64,000 nucleotides of DNA from Bacteroidaceae bacterium. Its GTDB lineage: Bacteria > Bacteroidota > Bacteroidia > Bacteroidales > Bacteroidaceae. Below are positions 1 to 9,154 of the stretch, one piece after another. The stretch spans positions 16,075-80,074 of the forward strand of contig JAFXTC010000057.1 of assembly GCA_017525235.1 (NCBI GenBank), in the 5' to 3' direction. Numbering within the stretch: position 1 is the stretch's first letter; the number at the start of each line of letters is the position of its first letter. The notes below the pieces were generated by a model. That model had not been told where the DNA came from. It saw only the letters and a program-made list of their open reading frames with translations, and did no database searches. Position numbers and translations under genes: made by a program.

Positions 1-1573
1 AATCTTTACGCTGCAGATAGTTGGCAAGCTGAACGAAGTAGAAGGGCAGTGCCTTGGGCTCTGTATTCTGCATCCATCTGCGACGATTATCCTGTGGCTC
101 TGGCTTGGGGAAGGGTGCTACCTCAGAATTCTTGTTGAAGCGCGCCTGCCAATCCAGAATCAAAGCCTGGAAAAGGCTCTCGTACTGAACAGCTCTGCCC
201 ACATTGGAACAACCCTGATACCAGAGGAAACCGCGAATAGGCATTGTCAGGAAAGGAGCCACCATACTGTTGTATAGACCAGCAGGATACCACGAGCTGT
301 TAGGAGCCACAGGTTCAGTTGTATTCATCGAACTGGTAATGTCAGAGGCTTTGAGACTTTTCCTCCAGGTCCAATTGCCAGCAAGGGAAATGGTTGTGCT
401 TCCTGCCGTGATGTTAAAGTCCTTGGCTTCTTTGAGGAAACCACCGTCGCCGCCTGTATCGTTGACACGAACGGTAAGAACATTCTTGCCAGCTTTTACC
501 AGTTTACCGGGGACGGTATAAGTGCGACCTGCCATCCAGCCTGACGTCATGCCCACACGCTCACCATTCCAATATGTAATGTCCTCGTCGTCAATGGCGC
601 CAAGCTCAAGCTTCAGGTCCTTTCCTACAAGAGAAGCGGGAATCTCAACCACCTTACGCATCCAAGCAATGCCGTCGAACTCCTTAAGCTCATCAATCTT
701 GTTCCAAGAAAGAGGCTGAGCTATAGTCTTCCAACCGCTATCGTTAAAATCTTCCGAAGCCCAAATAGCCTTGTCGATATTGCCCTTCTCTAGTCCTTGG
801 TCTCCACTATAGACTTCTTGCATCCATTCGGCGCGCTCGTCTTGATAGAGTTGTTCAATCTTCTCCTCGTCGAAGCCCGTCTCGAAGAGTCGTTTTACAT
901 GACTTTGGAAGCCTATAACCCCTTGCAGCGCTTCGAGGCTTGGCCAGCTCTCGGCAGGAGTGCCGCCCCAAGAACTGTTTACCACACCAATGGCAATGCC
1001 CAGTTTCTGCGATACCTCGCGAGCAAAGAAATAAGCGGCTGCGGAGAATTCTCCCACCGTTTCGGGTGAACAGACGGCCCATCCATTCGTATAACCTAAA
1101 GGCACCTCTGTCTGAGGCGAATGGGCCACAACCTTTTTCACCTGGAACAAGCGAACAAGGGGATGATTGGCATCTGCGATTTCCTGCTCGTAGTTGTTCA
1201 CCATGCCCCATCCTTTTACGGGCATCTCCATGTTTGACTGGCCGCTGCAGAACCACACTTCGCCAGCCATTACATTCTCCAACATCAACTTCTTACCATC
1301 GTCGAAGGTCAGCGTGTAAGGACCTCCTGCTGATGGAATCTGAAGGTCGAAAGAGAAAGCTCCCGTCGTCTTGTCGGCTGCCACCTTAACCGTTTTCTTA
1401 TCCCACGAGGTGGTTATCTTAACCGTTGCTCCCTTTTTGGCCGTGGCCTGGAGGTGCACATTAGTCTTCTGCTGCAAAACCATGTTTGAGGTCATCCACC
1501 CTGGAAGTTTTACATCTGCCAGAATCATTGCGGCGCTGAATGATGCCGCCATCAATAAAAGAAATCGTTTCAT
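1..1573 (-). CDS. Sialate O-acetylesterase (3' end beyond the window)
   Basis: Secreted SGNH-type esterase that removes O-acetyl groups from sialic acids, opening capped glycans to sialidases. The start ATG at 1573 opens a signal peptide (MKRFLLLMAASFSAAMILA). About 100 residues in, the nucleophile motif F-C-S-G-Q-S-N-M-E-M is clear, and W-Y-Q-G-C-S-N further on is the second family block. Between them lies a jelly-roll stretch (around residues 290-350) of the kind inserted in this family. The frame is open to base 1, so the catalytic His near the C-terminus is not seen; about 524 of a usual 630-690 residues are present. It is the last visible gene of a minus-strand run with the hydrolase and alkaline phosphatase, 44 bp after the hydrolase stop. 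Substrate specificity is inferred from the family. Confidence 0.88.
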   Translation of the reverse strand, partial: MKRFLLLMAASFSAAMILADVKLPGWMTSNMVLQQKTNVHLQATAKKGATVKITTSWDKKTVKVAADKTTGAFSFDLQIPSAGGPYTLTFDDGKKLMLENVMAGEVWFCSGQSNMEMPVKGWGMVNNYEQEIADANHPLVRLFQVKKVVAHSPQTEVPLGYTNGWAVCSPETVGEFSAAAYFFAREVSQKLGIAIGVVNSSWGGTPAESWPSLEALQGVIGFQSHVKRLFETGFDEEKIEQLYQDERAEWMQEVYSGDQGLEKGNIDKAIWASEDFNDSGWKTIAQPLSWNKIDELKEFDGIAWMRKVVEIPASLVGKDLKLELGAIDDEDITYWNGERVGMTSGWMAGRTYTVPGKLVKAGKNVLTVRVNDTGGDGGFLKEAKDFNITAGSTTISLAGNWTWRKSLKASDITSSMNTTEPVAPNSSWYPAGLYNSMVAPFLTMPIRGFLWYQGCSNVGRAVQYESLFQALILDWQARFNKNSEVAPFPKPEPQDNRRRWMQNTEPKALPFYFVQLANYLQRKD

Positions 1574-1617
1574 GAGAAATAATTGGTTAAAGTGTGTGGT
1601 TCAAAAATTTTCTGGTT

Positions 1618-2514
1618 TTATTTGCCGAACTTTTTGTTCTTCTCAATTGTCCATTTCGGACGACTGGCCAACAAGCATTTCTTGCCCTTGAACATTTTGA
1701 CTGCTTGCTTGTCGTTCTTCAGTTGCCATTGCAACCATGCCAAAGCAACAACTGTGAATTCACCTCCGTGAGGCTCGCGATAAGTGCCGCCATGACCTAC
1801 AGGATAATTTGTTGCGACAGCCGGCACATGCTGGATGCGATGGAAATCATCCATGCCGTTTTGGTAGGCAATGTCTGTCTCGCCACCCAGGATATAGATG
1901 ACCGGGCAGTGTATATCTGTAAGTTTCTCTTTTGGAGGCATAGGCATTCCGCCTACAGCCTGATGAGCATTTTGTTGGTTGAACAGACCGCTATTGCAAA
2001 TCATCAGTGTCTTAATACGCGGGTCGGCACAATTGTAGAGTGACTGAAGTCCGCCACATGACATACCGGCAACGGCAATGTTCTTCACATCAATCTTCTG
2101 ATATAAAGGCGAGGCAGGATTAGTATTCTGCGCCTCTGCCCAGTCGATAGACTCAATCTGTTGCTGTGTGGTAGACATCGGTCCCTGATAAGGATTGTCG
2201 TCCATGGGAATATATCCGGTAGCCAAAACAAGGAAGCCATAGCTGGCAATCTCATTAAGGAATTTGTAATGCTCCCAAGGCGAATTGGAACAGGCTCCGT
2301 TGCCCCATACAAGTACAGGCAGCGGGTTTTTGCTATTGAATACCGACAGGTCTTGCGGCACGAAAATGGTATGTGCCGCAAGTGTCGGTTCTTCTTTCAT
2401 GATGACTTTGTAAGGCCCTTGGCCGCCATCCTCAACAATGCGCTGTTGAGGTGTCTGAGCTGACATGCACAGCGATGTAGCAGCCAGTGCAATTGAAAGC
2501 AGAACAGTTTTCAT
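1618..2514 (-). CDS. Secreted alpha/beta hydrolase
   Basis: A 298-residue alpha/beta-hydrolase with a signal peptide ending near S-A-Q (residue 20). The nucleophile elbow is G-M-S-C-G with Ser152; Asp214 (in G-E-T-D-I-A-Y) and His241 (in G-H-G-G-T-Y) complete a plausible triad. The oxyanion region is V-W-G-N-G-A-C near residue 70. The fold resembles dienelactone-hydrolase and polyester/cutinase-like esterases. The substrate cannot be read from sequence; deacetylation of carbohydrate would fit the downstream sialate esterase 44 bp away. The gene begins 23 bp after the alkaline phosphatase stop, so the three genes are probably one operon. Confidence 0.85.
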   Translation of the reverse strand: MKTVLLSIALAATSLCMSAQTPQQRIVEDGGQGPYKVIMKEEPTLAAHTIFVPQDLSVFNSKNPLPVLVWGNGACSNSPWEHYKFLNEIASYGFLVLATGYIPMDDNPYQGPMSTTQQQIESIDWAEAQNTNPASPLYQKIDVKNIAVAGMSCGGLQSLYNCADPRIKTLMICNSGLFNQQNAHQAVGGMPMPPKEKLTDIHCPVIYILGGETDIAYQNGMDDFHRIQHVPAVATNYPVGHGGTYREPHGGEFTVVALAWLQWQLKNDKQAVKMFKGKKCLLASRPKWTIEKNKKFGK

Positions 2515-2537
2515 GTTGTATATAGTAGGGTTCTGAC

Positions 2538-3944
2538 TTATTCTGTCTTGTAGCCGGCAATCTTAGCCATGCCAGGGGCAATCTCGATATTGTCGATACG
2601 ACCTTGGAAAATCTCTGTGCCAGGACCTACTGCATAAACAGGTACGTAGCCATTGGAGTGTCCGCCACTTGCCCAGCTGATCATAGCAACTTCGGAGAGG
2701 ATGTGTTTGGTGGTCTCGCAGAGGTCGCCAATACGGTCGTTTACCTTCTTGTCTTCCTTGATAGCCTTTTCAATCTCCTTCCAACGGTTCTGCAGACGCT
2801 CTTTCTGCTTGTCCTTCAATTCGATACCTGCGCCAAAGCCCATCTCTTCTTTCAGCACCTTCTCAACAGCTTCCCAAGTGAACTTCTTGGGAGCCTTCTT
2901 GTATTGCTCTCTCAGTATCCACTTCAGTTCGTTGATGCTCTTGCGCTGGTACTTCAGCAAGTCGGTATGAATCTCGTAAGGACCGACACCCATTACCAGA
3001 CCGCCCGTCTCGTGGTCGGCACTGATGACGATAATAGTTTCATCGGGGTGCTGCTCGTAGAATTCGTAAGCTACCTTGATGGCCTTGTCAAAATCAATCA
3101 CTTCATTGATGCAGTTGCCGATATCGTTGCTGTGGCAAGCCCAGTCAATCATACCGCCCTCAACCTCGAAGAAGAATCCGTCGGTGTTCTTTGAACTCAG
3201 GAAGTTGATACCGGCACGTACAATCTGTTCCAGTGTCAAGTCGTCCTTTGTCTGGTCCAGTGCATAAGGAATCTGATCGCTTCCCAGCTTTTCATTTGCC
3301 TTGTCGCTCTGGAAAAGCAAAAGCTTCTCTGCCTGACGACCTTTCTTGGTGTATTCCTTGTAACCCTTTACAATGGTGTAGCCTGCAGCCTTAGCCTGTT
3401 CGTGCAGAGAGGGTTCACCTTCCTTGGTATAAGGACGGTGGAAGTCGGCACCGCCAAAGAAGTCGAATCCGCTCTTGCAGAGGTCCTTACCCAACTCCCA
3501 ATACATGTTACGGTCGCGCTGATGACCAAAGAAAGAGGCAGGCGTTGCATGGGTAACAGCTACGCTTGTAGCTACACCCACAGCCTTGCCGGAGTTCTTT
3601 GCCCATTGTGCGATGCTGTAGCAAGGAGTCTCCAAATCCTTCAGCACCCCAATGGCACCGTTCTTAGTCTTTTTACCTGTTGCCAGAGCAGTACCGCCTG
3701 CGGCTGAGTCGGTAACACCGTTAGTGGCAGAATAGGTATTCACCATGCCCACAACAGGAAGACTCGACATCAGCAAGGGTTCAAAGCCAATCTTGCCTTT
3801 CAGTGCAGCCAAGTAAGTTTCTGTAACATTGATTTGGTTCACACCCATACCATCGCCAATGAAGTAGAATACGTACTTCACCTCCGCCATTGCGGTGAGG
3901 CTCAAGAATACTGCCAACAGGCAGCTAAGGAAACGTTGTTTCAT
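2538..3944 (-). CDS. Alkaline phosphatase
   Basis: Secreted phosphomonoesterase of the alkaline phosphatase superfamily, 468 residues with signal peptide (to about A20). Family motifs are complete: F-I-G-D-G-M-G with metal ligand Asp31; the nucleophile block V-T-D-S-A-A-G-G-T-A with Ser80; E-G-G-M-I-D-W-A-C-H; S-A-D-H-E-T-G-G; and a C-terminal G-G-H-S-N-G that supplies the last zinc ligand. The length is normal. It is the first gene of the minus-strand run that continues into the hydrolase and sialate esterase. A -7-type box lies at 3995-4002, back to back with the promoter of the cation transporter. It liberates phosphate from extracytoplasmic phosphoesters (family knowledge). Confidence 0.93.
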   Translation of the reverse strand: MKQRFLSCLLAVFLSLTAMAEVKYVFYFIGDGMGVNQINVTETYLAALKGKIGFEPLLMSSLPVVGMVNTYSATNGVTDSAAGGTALATGKKTKNGAIGVLKDLETPCYSIAQWAKNSGKAVGVATSVAVTHATPASFFGHQRDRNMYWELGKDLCKSGFDFFGGADFHRPYTKEGEPSLHEQAKAAGYTIVKGYKEYTKKGRQAEKLLLFQSDKANEKLGSDQIPYALDQTKDDLTLEQIVRAGINFLSSKNTDGFFFEVEGGMIDWACHSNDIGNCINEVIDFDKAIKVAYEFYEQHPDETIIVISADHETGGLVMGVGPYEIHTDLLKYQRKSINELKWILREQYKKAPKKFTWEAVEKVLKEEMGFGAGIELKDKQKERLQNRWKEIEKAIKEDKKVNDRIGDLCETTKHILSEVAMISWASGGHSNGYVPVYAVGPGTEIFQGRIDNIEIAPGMAKIAGYKTE

Positions 3945-3994
3945 AATAGTGTTATTTTTGTAAGTTAATTATGTTAAGTTTAGAAATATGGCAA

Positions 3995-4002
3995 CAAAAT
4001 TA
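3995..4002 (-). promoter_or_regulatory. Bacteroidota -7 box for alkaline phosphatase
   Basis: TAATTTTG on the minus strand fits the TAnnTTTG consensus about 51 nt upstream of the ATG at 3944. I see no convincing -33 TTTG at the right spacing. It lies in a divergent 128-bp promoter region shared with the cation transporter. Confidence 0.5.
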
Positions 4003-4045
4003 GTACTTTTTCTGGATTTTGCTGCCTAATATTATATAAAAGTGG

Positions 4046-4053
4046 TAAATTTG
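4046..4053 (+). promoter_or_regulatory. Bacteroidota -7 box for cation transporter
   Basis: TAAATTTG fits TAnnTTTG and ends 19 nt before the GTG start at 4073, which would leave a very short leader. No TTTG at exactly 19 nt spacing; one lies 24 nt upstream (4018-4021). Confidence 0.4.
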
Positions 4054-4072
4054 TTGGCAAAAATGTCATTTT

Positions 4073-4957
4073 GTGATAGAAAGGAACCGTCAGATATATA
4101 AGGTTACGCTTGTTGGCGGGGTGGTAAATGTATTACTGCTTATCTTCAAGTTTGTAGCGGGAATTGCTGGGCATAGTGCTGCTATGGTGGCTGATGCCGT
4201 CCACTCGCTCAGCGATTTCGTTACGGATGTCATTGTCATTGTCTTTGTGCATATCAGTGGAATGCCCAAGGATAAGTCGCACGACTATGGTCACGGCAAA
4301 TACGAGACCTTGGCGATGACAATCATTGGCATTGCCCTGTTGGCCGTTGCTATAGGGATTGTTTATGGCGGTGCCGTGAAGATAATAGGGTGGGCTAATG
4401 GAGCACAGTTGCGGGCTCCTGGCATGCTTGCCTTATGGGCTGCTTTATTATCAATCGTACTGAAGGAGGGAGTCTTTCATTATTCGATGGTGAAAGCCCG
4501 CCAGTTGAATTCGCAAGTCGTGGAGGCCAATGCATGGCATCATAGAAGTGATGCACTCTCGTCAATCGGAACTGCCATCGGCATTGGCGGTGCCATCTTT
4601 TTAGGGCAGCGTTGGACGGTTCTCGATCCGATAGCTTCAGTTATTGTAGGCTTATTCATTATAAAAGTATCGCTCTTTCTACTGCGTGACGGTATTGGCG
4701 ATCTGATGGAACATTCGTTGCCCGATGAGGTGGAGGACGAGATTCTGCAGTTGGCAGCTTCCGTAGAGGGAGTGACGGAACCGCACGACCTGCGTACCCG
4801 TCGTATCGGCAACCATTATGCTATTGAGCTGCACATCCTGATGGATGGCAACATCACTTTATGTGAGGCCCACGACAAAGCCTCGGAGGTGGAGGAACTG
4901 TTAAGAAACCACTACGGAGAAGAAACACACATTGCGGTTCATGTGGAACCGATTTAA
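4073..4957 (+). CDS. Cation diffusion facilitator (CDF) family transporter
   Basis: Inner-membrane divalent-cation/proton antiporter of the CDF (FieF/ZitB-like) family, 294 residues. Hydrophobic segments occur at about 12-30, 37-58 (with the signature S-L-S-D-F-V-T-D), 78-100, 117-135, 158-176 and 186-205. Metal-site residues are visible as D-A-V-H-S-L-S-D in TM2 and H-H-R-S-D-A in TM5, the FieF-type H-D/D-D site. A cytoplasmic CTD follows (V-T-E-P-H-D-L-R-T-R and the C-terminal H-I-A-V-H-V-E). The start is GTG at 4073: no in-frame ATG fits the N-terminus. Divergent from the alkaline phosphatase. Zn or Fe export is likely; the metal is not decided by sequence. Confidence 0.92.
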   Translation: MIERNRQIYKVTLVGGVVNVLLLIFKFVAGIAGHSAAMVADAVHSLSDFVTDVIVIVFVHISGMPKDKSHDYGHGKYETLAMTIIGIALLAVAIGIVYGGAVKIIGWANGAQLRAPGMLALWAALLSIVLKEGVFHYSMVKARQLNSQVVEANAWHHRSDALSSIGTAIGIGGAIFLGQRWTVLDPIASVIVGLFIIKVSLFLLRDGIGDLMEHSLPDEVEDEILQLAASVEGVTEPHDLRTRRIGNHYAIELHILMDGNITLCEAHDKASEVEELLRNHYGEETHIAVHVEPI

Positions 4958-4990
4958 AAAGTGAAAAGTGAAGAAAATGAAAAATACATT

Positions 4991-6244
4991 ATGAGAAAGT
5001 TATTTATTGTACTACTGGCTTTGATTGCCATGCAGGCGAGTGCGCAGGACATAGCGCATTATAAACGGGTGATTAAGGCATTGAGTTCGGCCAAGTACCA
5101 AGGGCGTGGCTATGCCAAGGACGGAGCTAACAAGGCGGGTAAGTTCCTGCAGAAAGAATATCAAAAGGCGGGTGTGGATGAAGTGACGTTGCAACCCTTC
5201 AAGTTGGACATCAACACTTTTTGTGGTAAGATGGAGATGGAAAGCGGGTCGAAAAGGTTTCGACCAGGTATTGACTTTTCCATGCGAGAGTATTCCTCTG
5301 GTGTTCACGGCGAGTTTCCTGTTTACCATGTGGATACGCTGAACTACGATGCCGACCGTATGTTTGACGATCTGGCAAAACCTGAGTACGCCAACTGTTT
5401 AGTGGCTTGCGAATTCTGGTTCACCTACCGTCACGGCAAGGATTTCCAGCGTTTGCAAAAGGTTGGAGAATGTGCCAATGCCGGACTCATATACACTTGG
5501 CCGTCACCTATTAAGTTCTTCAAAGCATACGGTCACCGCGTAGTTGACAAACCTATCCTTTGGGTAACACCAGAGGCTATAAAAGATGTGCAGCATGTCA
5601 AGGTGAATGTTGATAACAAATTCCTGAAGGACTACGAATGCTTCAATGTCATAGCCAAGGTCGAGGGACAGCGTCACGACAGTTGTTATGTCTTCACAGC
5701 ACACTACGACCATTTGGGTAACCTAGGTAAGAAAATATTCTATGCTGGTGCCAACGATAATGCCTCTGGCACTGCTGCCATTGTTACGTTGGCTGCTTAC
5801 TATGCCAAACATAAGCCTCAATACGATATGTATTTTCTCTCTTTCTCGGGTGAGGATGCCAACCTGCGTGGCTCCACTTGGTTTGCCGAGCACCCCATCG
5901 TGCCACTGAGCCAGATAAAATACCTTTTCAATATCGACATGATTGGCGACAACAATCCCGTTCAGTATTGCGAAGTGAGTGATGAGGGTATGCGCGGTTA
6001 TCAACTCTTCGAGCAGATAAACACGGAGAAGAAGTATTTTACCAGTCTGCACCGTGGTGATTTGGCTGCTAATAGCGACCATTACCCATTCGCTACACGC
6101 CACGTGCCTTGCATCTTCCTAGAGAACGAGAAAGGTGATGCTTTCCAGTATTACCATACTATCTATGATACGTACAAGACCGTGAAGTTCGATAGCTATG
6201 AACCCGTCTTCCGTCTGGTACGCGACTTCATTGAACGTTATTAA
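4991..6244 (+). CDS. M28 family zinc aminopeptidase, secreted
   Basis: Metallopeptidase of the M28 (aminopeptidase Y / glutaminyl cyclase-like) fold, 417 residues. The frame is open from a GTG at 4961, but the ATG at 4991 starts a clean signal peptide (MRKLFIVLLALIAMQASAQ), so I chose that. Zinc ligands and catalytic residues are all visible: T-A-H-Y-D-H-L-G, G-A-N-D-N-A-S-G-T-A, S-G-E-D (catalytic Glu followed by Asp where Glu is usual), F-N-I-D-M-I-G-D and S-D-H-Y-P-F. The 33 nt between the transporter stop and this ATG contain the micro-repeat type AAAAGTGAAGAAAATGAAAA. A good hairpin terminator follows at 6273. It probably trims peptides in the periplasm or outside. Confidence 0.9.
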   Translation: MRKLFIVLLALIAMQASAQDIAHYKRVIKALSSAKYQGRGYAKDGANKAGKFLQKEYQKAGVDEVTLQPFKLDINTFCGKMEMESGSKRFRPGIDFSMREYSSGVHGEFPVYHVDTLNYDADRMFDDLAKPEYANCLVACEFWFTYRHGKDFQRLQKVGECANAGLIYTWPSPIKFFKAYGHRVVDKPILWVTPEAIKDVQHVKVNVDNKFLKDYECFNVIAKVEGQRHDSCYVFTAHYDHLGNLGKKIFYAGANDNASGTAAIVTLAAYYAKHKPQYDMYFLSFSGEDANLRGSTWFAEHPIVPLSQIKYLFNIDMIGDNNPVQYCEVSDEGMRGYQLFEQINTEKKYFTSLHRGDLAANSDHYPFATRHVPCIFLENEKGDAFQYYHTIYDTYKTVKFDSYEPVFRLVRDFIERY

Positions 6245-6272
6245 AAAATAGGGGAAAATTGCCATTAAAGTC

Positions 6273-6302
6273 AGTCCACTTTGTTTCAAGTGGGCTTTCT
6301 TT
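6273..6302 (+). terminator. Rho-independent terminator after M28 peptidase
   Basis: Nine-pair stem AGTCCACTT / AAGTGGGCT (one G-U pair) with a six-base loop, followed by TTCTTTTTG. Placed 28 bp after the peptidase stop. Confidence 0.8.
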
Positions 6303-6347
6303 TTGTTATTTTTGTTACAAAAGTGCTGACAGGAAAAAATTTTTGTC

Positions 6348-6355
6348 TAATTTTG
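6348..6355 (+). promoter_or_regulatory. Bacteroidota -7 box
   Basis: TAATTTTG 26 nt before the ATG at 6382. Because it lies inside the longest open frame (from 6259), it argues that translation starts at 6382 and not upstream. No clear -33 box. Confidence 0.55.
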
Positions 6356-6381
6356 CGGCGAACATAATAAAAAAACTAACC

Positions 6382-9123
6382 ATGAGAATGAAGAATAGAA
6401 AACTACTCCTTATGATTTGCTGTGCCTTTGGTGCCAGCATGGCATTGCCGTTACAGGCAACAAACACCATAGATGAGATTGGTGAACAGTTGATTAATTA
6501 TAGCTTTGATAAAGACGGTGATGACAGCGGTACTTATGCTGCCTCTTTAAAGGGCTCAGCTTCTTTTGTGACCCTTGAAGATGAAAATCGCGTTCTCTTC
6601 ACAGGAAATAATGCGGGTTATCTGGATCTTGGTACAGAGATGGCTCGCGAGGTTTTGGGACAGCTCACAGGTGACTATACCATTTCACTCGACATTAAAG
6701 TGGGTGCAGACAATTCCCTCGGCAGTTTCTGTTGGGCTTGGGCTCTAGGTAATGGTACTAATCAGTACACGGCTCTCGTCAATAAGGGGGGAAATACCGA
6801 CTGGTACTACGAGATAAAGAACTCTAGTGCTAATATGGTATATTCTGGCAAGGGACTCGTACCCGAGAAGTGGCATACCGTCACCGTTGTTCAGCAAGGC
6901 AGCAACTGTACCATCTACATCGATGGTGAAAGCAAAGCTACGTCGAGCGTCAGCAGGCACCCAGCCGATTTCGCCTCTTCCATTACACAGAGTTGGCTCG
7001 GACGCTCTCCTTATAGTGCCGATGCCTATATGACGAATACGATGATGGATAACTTCCGCATTTTCCAGAAGGCACTTACGGCAGAAGAGGTTAAGATTCT
7101 TTTCGATGCACGCCCCGGGCAGGAGACGCAGGCAAAAGTCACTTTCCCAATTATTTTTGATTTCTCTACTCTTTACGATGCAGAGATGCAATTCACTGGT
7201 ATGTTGAAGAACGGTGCATCGCTTACGACCTTCGGCTCTACACCAGTGCTCAGTCTTGGCTCAGGAGATGGCTACTTCGAATTTGGTGAAGCGTTCAGCG
7301 AGGCGGTGAACAGCTTGGATGAAGCGTTCACCATCAGCACTACGCTCTATGTGCCGAAGACCACTTCAGTTTCTGGTGCAGGTAACTTTATCTGGTGTTT
7401 CTCCAAGAGTTCCAGTCAGGGCTACCTCTTCCTCAGCGCCAAGGACACGCGTTATTCTATCTCTCCTTCAAACTGGAGCGGTGAGGTTAATGTGAGCGCC
7501 GCTATGCCTATTGCTCAGGGAGAATGGGTAAATGTGGCCTACGTGCAGAACGGCAAAACAGGTACGCTCTACGTGAATGGTCAATCCAAGGGTCAGAACA
7601 CCAACATGACGCTATGCCCAGCCTATCTGAACAAACTGGTACAAAACTATCTCGGCAAGAGTTGCTATGACGGTGATGCCTTCCTCAAGGACGCCCTCTA
7701 TGCCGATTTCCGAATTTACAATACTGCTATCGGTGCCGACGAACTGGCAGAGCTGACAGCACAAGTAAATACATTGAATCACCTCAGCAGCACGGAAGCC
7801 ATCAGTATGGACCTTGCGGCACTGACATTGCCCAGCAGTATCAACAACCTTTACGAGGGAGTCACGCTGCCCACAAAGGGCACTTATGGGTCTGCTATTA
7901 CCTGGGCGTCTGACAACACCGCCCTGCTTTCTAATGAGGGAAAGGTTGTCGGCACGCCAGAGGAAATACGCCAGCACGTTACCCTCACTGCCACGTTGAC
8001 TAATGGAGAAGAGGTTGCCACCAAGACATTCGATGTATATGTTCGCCAGAAGGACAGCCCATACTCGCACTACCTCTTCACCTTCTTCCCCAGTAACAGT
8101 GATGAGAATATTTATTATGCTGTATCTGACAACGGATACGACTATACGGTCGTTAATAATAACAAGCCAGTGGTTACTGCTAAGGATATCACTGTTATGG
8201 GCGGACTTCGCGACCCGCATATTCTTCGAGGTGAGGATGGACGTTTCTATATGGTGGCTACCGATATGCGCAGTGAACTGGGCTGGAGCAGCAACCGCGG
8301 TATGGTGCTCATGCGTTCAGACGACCTTGTTAACTGGCAGACCAGTACCGTACACTTCCCCACGCGATACGCTGGCACATATTTTGCCAACGTAACACGT
8401 GTCTGGGCTCCTGAGACCATTTACGACCCTGTGGCTGGGAAGTATATGATTTATTTCTCTATCCTGACCAACGAAGGTACCGTGCCATACGATAAGGTTT
8501 TCTATGCTTATGCCAATGAAGACTTTACCGACCTTGAGGGTACACCCACCTACTTCTATGACCGAGGTGGTGCCACCATAGATATGGATATTGTATTCAA
8601 TGAGAACGACAGCCTCTATCACGCTTTCTACAAGAACGAAGGTGCTGGCGGTATTTGCCAAGTAACAGCCACCAGTCTTACTGCCCCAGAAGGGGAGGAG
8701 GGTAGTCAGTGGAGTGCGCCTTCAGGTACACTTCAACAAACCACCGAGGCAGTAGAGGGAGCCGGTATATTCCGACTCATTGACAGCGACGACTGGATTC
8801 TGATGTACGACTGCTACATGAACGGGCACTACCAGTTCTGCTCATCGCCCGACCTCTTCCAGTTCACCTTCCGTAAGAATACCACCACTCAGGGAGCCTT
8901 CACTCCTCGTCATGGTACCGTTATCCCCATTACAGAGAAAGAATATCAGATGCTGATCTTGCTTCCTAATACCACCGACATTAAGCAGGTTGAGCGTTCA
9001 GAGGCAACTACAGATGGCGAAGGCTCTATGCGCAAGGTTCTTCAGCAATCACAAGTTATTATTACTGATGGGAAAAATAAATTCGATCTTAGCGGACGAC
9101 GAATTGTGAATGCAAAGCAGTAA
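6382..9123 (+). CDS. Secreted LamG-LamG-Ig-GH43-type protein
   Basis: A 913-residue exported protein. The frame opens at 6259, but the ATG at 6382 follows a -7 box and starts a signal peptide (MRMKNRKLLLMICCAFGASMA). Order of domains: two concanavalin A/laminin-G-like modules (about residues 30-240 and 250-460, each ending in a D-F-R-I-F/Y-N strand), an atrophied bacterial Ig-like repeat (about 480-555, A-I-T-W-A-S-D-N), then a five-bladed GH43/GH32-like propeller (about 560-880) with the catalytic-base strand G-L-R-D-P-H-I-L and the acid V-E-G-A-G-I-F-R. It ends F-D-L-S-G-R-R-I-V-N, a shortened form of the tail shared by four other proteins here. Likely an arabinan- or xylan-side-chain glycosidase; substrate inferred. 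Confidence 0.8.
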   Translation: MRMKNRKLLLMICCAFGASMALPLQATNTIDEIGEQLINYSFDKDGDDSGTYAASLKGSASFVTLEDENRVLFTGNNAGYLDLGTEMAREVLGQLTGDYTISLDIKVGADNSLGSFCWAWALGNGTNQYTALVNKGGNTDWYYEIKNSSANMVYSGKGLVPEKWHTVTVVQQGSNCTIYIDGESKATSSVSRHPADFASSITQSWLGRSPYSADAYMTNTMMDNFRIFQKALTAEEVKILFDARPGQETQAKVTFPIIFDFSTLYDAEMQFTGMLKNGASLTTFGSTPVLSLGSGDGYFEFGEAFSEAVNSLDEAFTISTTLYVPKTTSVSGAGNFIWCFSKSSSQGYLFLSAKDTRYSISPSNWSGEVNVSAAMPIAQGEWVNVAYVQNGKTGTLYVNGQSKGQNTNMTLCPAYLNKLVQNYLGKSCYDGDAFLKDALYADFRIYNTAIGADELAELTAQVNTLNHLSSTEAISMDLAALTLPSSINNLYEGVTLPTKGTYGSAITWASDNTALLSNEGKVVGTPEEIRQHVTLTATLTNGEEVATKTFDVYVRQKDSPYSHYLFTFFPSNSDENIYYAVSDNGYDYTVVNNNKPVVTAKDITVMGGLRDPHILRGEDGRFYMVATDMRSELGWSSNRGMVLMRSDDLVNWQTSTVHFPTRYAGTYFANVTRVWAPETIYDPVAGKYMIYFSILTNEGTVPYDKVFYAYANEDFTDLEGTPTYFYDRGGATIDMDIVFNENDSLYHAFYKNEGAGGICQVTATSLTAPEGEEGSQWSAPSGTLQQTTEAVEGAGIFRLIDSDDWILMYDCYMNGHYQFCSSPDLFQFTFRKNTTTQGAFTPRHGTVIPITEKEYQMLILLPNTTDIKQVERSEATTDGEGSMRKVLQQSQVIITDGKNKFDLSGRRIVNAKQ

Positions 9124-9154
9124 GAATGAGGCAATGAATGATTAACGATAACCA

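Noticed and set aside
7612-8220. 202-codon minus-strand frame inside the GH43-type gene
   Set aside because: Antisense to conserved propeller motifs; no independent evidence of coding.
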